NCBI GenBank assembly: GCA_002344895.1
Contig: DDUR01000003.1
Span: 1-10,019, forward strand
From: Ignavibacteria bacterium UBA2333
GTDB taxonomy: Bacteria > Bacteroidota > Ignavibacteria > Kapaibacteriales > Kapaibacteriaceae
Length of the DNA: 10,019 bases
Direction: 5' to 3'
Below, piece after piece: positions 8,311 through 10,019 of this stretch. The position numbers and the translations under genes were made by a program. Under the pieces are notes generated by a model. The model made no database searches. It had not been told where the DNA came from and saw only the letters and a program-made list of their open reading frames with translations. Numbering within the stretch: position 1 is the stretch's first letter; each line of letters opens with the position of its first letter.

Positions 8311-8607
8311 TGCGATGTTTAGTCCCACAATTCCAGCAATAAAAACCACGATACAGAAGATGTAAGCAATGGTGACGGGGTCACACGGAGAATCATTCCC
8401 AAATTGGTCATAGCAAAGGCTCTCGTTACCGTCCAAATGGAAAAGGCAGTTTTGAGAGGCAACGTCTCTAAGATCTATGCAAATCGGATGTATGCTCCCA
8501 TCAAATACTCGGTGGTGAATACACTTGGCCGGAGTTTTGTCCAGCCCTCTTCATATCGGATTCTGTTTGTCACCATTGTGTTCGCGTAGACGACATACAG
8601 AATACAT
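8305..8607 (-). pseudogene. Broken small ORF with a C-terminal membrane helix
   Basis: From the ATG at 8607 the frame reads MYSVCRLREHNGDKQNPI, meets a TGA at 8551-8553, and then stays open for 81 codons to the TGA at 8305-8307. The part after the internal stop looks protein-like. It has repeated cysteines (KCIHHRVFDGSIHPIC, QNC, SLC, SPC), an acidic stretch (LDGNESLCYDQFGNDSPCD) and a clear hydrophobic helix (TIAYIFCIVVFIAGIVGL) at the very end, suggesting a C-terminally anchored membrane protein. No ATG follows the internal stop; only rare starts (CTG, TTG) are available. I read it as a nonsense-broken gene or a truncated remnant. The family is not recognised. Its final TGA is supplied by a unit of the degenerate decamer array. 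A neighbouring frame (ATG at 8576, 33 codons) is the alternative reading. Confidence 0.35.
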
Positions 8608-8639
8608 TCTATGTATGGCTACTTCTTGTGCAACGTAGT

Positions 8640-9377
8640 TCAGCGTAGTGAATAATCATCATCCCACGACTGCCCAACTGAAATTGTTTCATGGTGAGTC
8701 TCATTCTTGAACGTAAGTCCGTCCCACCATACGTGCGTCACGGGAAAACGACGATCAATCAGATGCCCATACAGTGATACTGTATGCGTGTTGTGTGTGA
8801 GTGTGCCAAACACCGTGTCTGGCGCAGGTAGAGCTTTGATCGCATACTGAAAGCAGAGCGATTCAGATGGTCGGAACACAATCCACTTCACCACCACATT
8901 CGAATAACCCTCTCGGCGCGCTGTTTCTATCTCAGCTCGAGGAATGACAGTACGAAAGACGACCTTCTGCTGTGGCCAGAGGATAAAGTCCTGAGTTTCA
9001 TACCAACGGCTCTCCCCAACGAACTGAATCGAATCGTTTGTCGTCGTTGAATCGTCAACCGTTGTGGTCATTGCAGAAAGAAATGGTATCCCTTCGAATC
9101 CAATCACGATAGGTTTGACGACAACAACTCGACCAAGAGTGTTGTTGAAGTTTACATAACACACAACACTATCATCAAACTCTTTCCAGATAGGTGTTGT
9201 GTACGATATTGGGATGGAAGAATACCCTTTTCGCCGATCTGCCAACTCAGGAATTGATCGTTTGCAAGCAACAGCCGACAAACAAACCGCGAAGAATTGA
9301 GTTTGCGTAAGAATCGTATGGTTCGTGTAGATCTCATTGACTCTCTGATCAACAGGATTCGCTCGCTTGCGTGTCAT
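8640..9377 (-). CDS. Possible lipoprotein of unknown family
   Basis: The 245-residue protein is not recognised. The N-terminus MTRKR is basic, but about 20 polar residues follow before a short hydrophobic run (FFAVCLSAVAC) with a lipobox-like A-V-A-C38 then KRS. This would be an unusually placed lipoprotein signal, so either the annotated start is too far upstream or the N-terminus has been altered; no alternative ATG, GTG or TTG closer to the hydrophobic run was found. The remainder alternates strand-forming stretches (RVVVVKPIVIGF, QKVVFRTVIP, SNVVVKWIVF) and is Thr/Asp-rich in the middle (TTTVDDSTTTNDS), suggesting a beta-sandwich-like exported domain. It ends in WDDDYSLR. No good Shine-Dalgarno precedes the ATG. 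It follows the small exported gene by 77 bp and may share its transcript. Confidence 0.75.
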   Translation of the reverse strand: MTRKRANPVDQRVNEIYTNHTILTQTQFFAVCLSAVACKRSIPELADRRKGYSSIPISYTTPIWKEFDDSVVCYVNFNNTLGRVVVVKPIVIGFEGIPFLSAMTTTVDDSTTTNDSIQFVGESRWYETQDFILWPQQKVVFRTVIPRAEIETARREGYSNVVVKWIVFRPSESLCFQYAIKALPAPDTVFGTLTHNTHTVSLYGHLIDRRFPVTHVWWDGLTFKNETHHETISVGQSWDDDYSLR

Positions 9378-9454
9378 ATTGACAGCAGAACATGTTGCAA
9401 CACCTACGTTAAAGGTCCTTGAAATTCACAACTCTGAAGCATACCGATTCCACA

Positions 9455-9877
9455 TCAATGCCATTTGTAACCACTAAGCTCCCACAACGGATACTCCACA
9501 CCTTTCCACTCGGCGCATACAGGATACGTTCCCCGCTTGCCGTGAACGACGAGATACCCAGTTATCGGTCGTGTCAATATCGAATCCAGATTATATTTGT
9601 TTTTGTGTATATTATGAATGTAAAAGTAGACTTTAAGTGAATCACCATACTCGCAGTGCGCACCACTCCACACAAAAGGGTGGTGAGACTCATCGGCGAT
9701 TATCGTGTCGGGTTCGAATCCAAAATATTGACGTAATGAATCAAGCGCTTCACGCCCCGGCTTGCCGATCGAAATCGCCGCATCGGCACGTTTACAGAAG
9801 GTTTCCTGCAACTGCATCCCACTGGTACCAGTACTCAGGGTAGCAATTGCACAAATGATGATGATTGATGCGTTCAT
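9455..9877 (-). CDS. Small exported protein, unknown family
   Basis: The 140-residue product starts with a signal peptide (MNASIIIICAIATLSTGTSG, cut near residue 20). The mature part has three cysteines (28, 75, 121), a helix-like segment REALDSLRQYFGF (42-54) and an aromatic-rich C-terminus (WKGVEYPLWELSGYKWH). No known domain was recognised. The start is well supported: GGAG lies 8 nt upstream. The 10-bp tandem array begins 64 bp upstream of the ATG. It is followed in the same direction by the possible lipoprotein gene. Being small, exported and unlike anything recalled, it is best called hypothetical. Confidence 0.82.
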   Translation of the reverse strand: MNASIIIICAIATLSTGTSGMQLQETFCKRADAAISIGKPGREALDSLRQYFGFEPDTIIADESHHPFVWSGAHCEYGDSLKVYFYIHNIHKNKYNLDSILTRPITGYLVVHGKRGTYPVCAEWKGVEYPLWELSGYKWH

Positions 9878-9885
9878 TGATTCTT

Positions 9886-9889
9886 CTCC
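9886..9889 (-). promoter_or_regulatory. Strong ribosome binding site for the small exported protein
   Basis: GGAG on the coding strand, followed by AAGAATCA and the ATG at 9877, a spacing of 8 nt. It is the clearest Shine-Dalgarno site in the window and fixes this start codon. Confidence 0.75.
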
Positions 9890-9940
9890 GGAATATCGCG
9901 ATAACTACTTTCTTTAACTCGTGCCAGCTCGCCTCCGCAT

Positions 9941-10019
9941 GCGTTACCCGGCGTAAACTAGCGTAACCCTGCGTCATCCCGCGTCACCCGGCGTCACCCA
10001 GCGTCACCCTGCGTCAACT
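9941..10019. repeat. 10-bp tandem array, unit GCGTCACCCN, running off the window
   Basis: Eight consecutive units start at 9941, 9951, 9961, 9971, 9981, 9991, 10001 and 10011 with no slip in period. The three units from 9981 are identical for nine bases (GCGTCACCC); the leftward units diverge gradually (GCGTCATCC, GCGTAACCC, GCGTAAACT, GCGTTACCC). The tenth base is not conserved and reads G, A, T, C, G, A, T along the array. The array continues past the right edge, so its full length is unknown. On the coding strand of the nearby genes the unit reads GGGTGACGC. It lies upstream of the small exported gene. Confidence 0.95.

Noticed and set aside
8371..8383. Inverted repeat GTGAC-GGG-GTCAC as a terminator or operator
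   Set aside because: Only 5-bp arms, no T-run, and it falls inside the protein-like frame of the broken membrane ORF.
8404..8589. Plus-strand open frame of 61 codons
   Set aside because: It is antisense to the more protein-like minus-strand frame with a membrane helix and has no domain resemblance.
8602..8616. Inverted repeat ATACAT-TCT-ATGTAT just after the possible lipoprotein gene
   Set aside because: Six A/T-rich pairs with a 3-nt loop and no T-tract give a weak hairpin; not enough to call a terminator.
9941..10019. CRISPR array
   Set aside because: The period is 10 bp with single-base gaps; there are no spacers of about 30 bp and no cas genes in view.

Overview
This roughly 47-48% GC (estimated by eye) window looks like the chromosome of a Bacteroidota/Ignavibacteriota/Kapabacteria-type bacterium. 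The best evidence is a protein ending in a recognisable type IX secretion (T9SS) sorting domain. The decayed tyrosine recombinase, of the 'GHSTPA...QYCRDRKIDE' style seen in that superphylum, supports it. The genus cannot be named from sequence alone. Every credible gene lies on the minus strand, so the window is best read from right to left.

Right end to centre. At 9941-10019 a 10-bp tandem array (GCGTCACCC plus one variable base) runs off the window. Next come a small exported protein (9455-9877) and a possible lipoprotein (8640-9377), neither of a family I recognise. Between 8640 and 7602 lies a gene-poor decay zone. It holds a broken small membrane-protein ORF (8305-8607), a degenerate second copy of the decamer array (8262-8310), a frameshifted C-terminal remnant of a tyrosine recombinase (8040-8259), and a stretch of about 440 bp with no gene that presumably carries the control region of the next operon.

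Left three quarters. A three-gene operon starts at 7601: (i) a 317-aa secreted protein with two Ca-loop-like motifs and a T9SS C-terminal sorting domain; (ii) a 221-aa exported, very cysteine-rich protein translationally coupled to it through an ATGA overlap; (iii) after 55 bp, a giant exported RHS/YD-repeat protein with 1976 codons in the window and its C-terminus beyond position 1. The operon looks like a cell-surface or secretion module: a T9SS-targeted protein, a disulfide-rich partner and a huge YD-repeat shell-type protein. The RHS C-terminal tip, where such proteins usually carry their variable effector, is not in view.

The most unusual items are the decamer array family (one intact array, one decayed), the recombinase remnant directly beside the decayed array, and the operon that couples a T9SS cargo and a Cys-rich protein to an RHS giant. 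No tRNA, rRNA, CRISPR or intact insertion sequence was seen.
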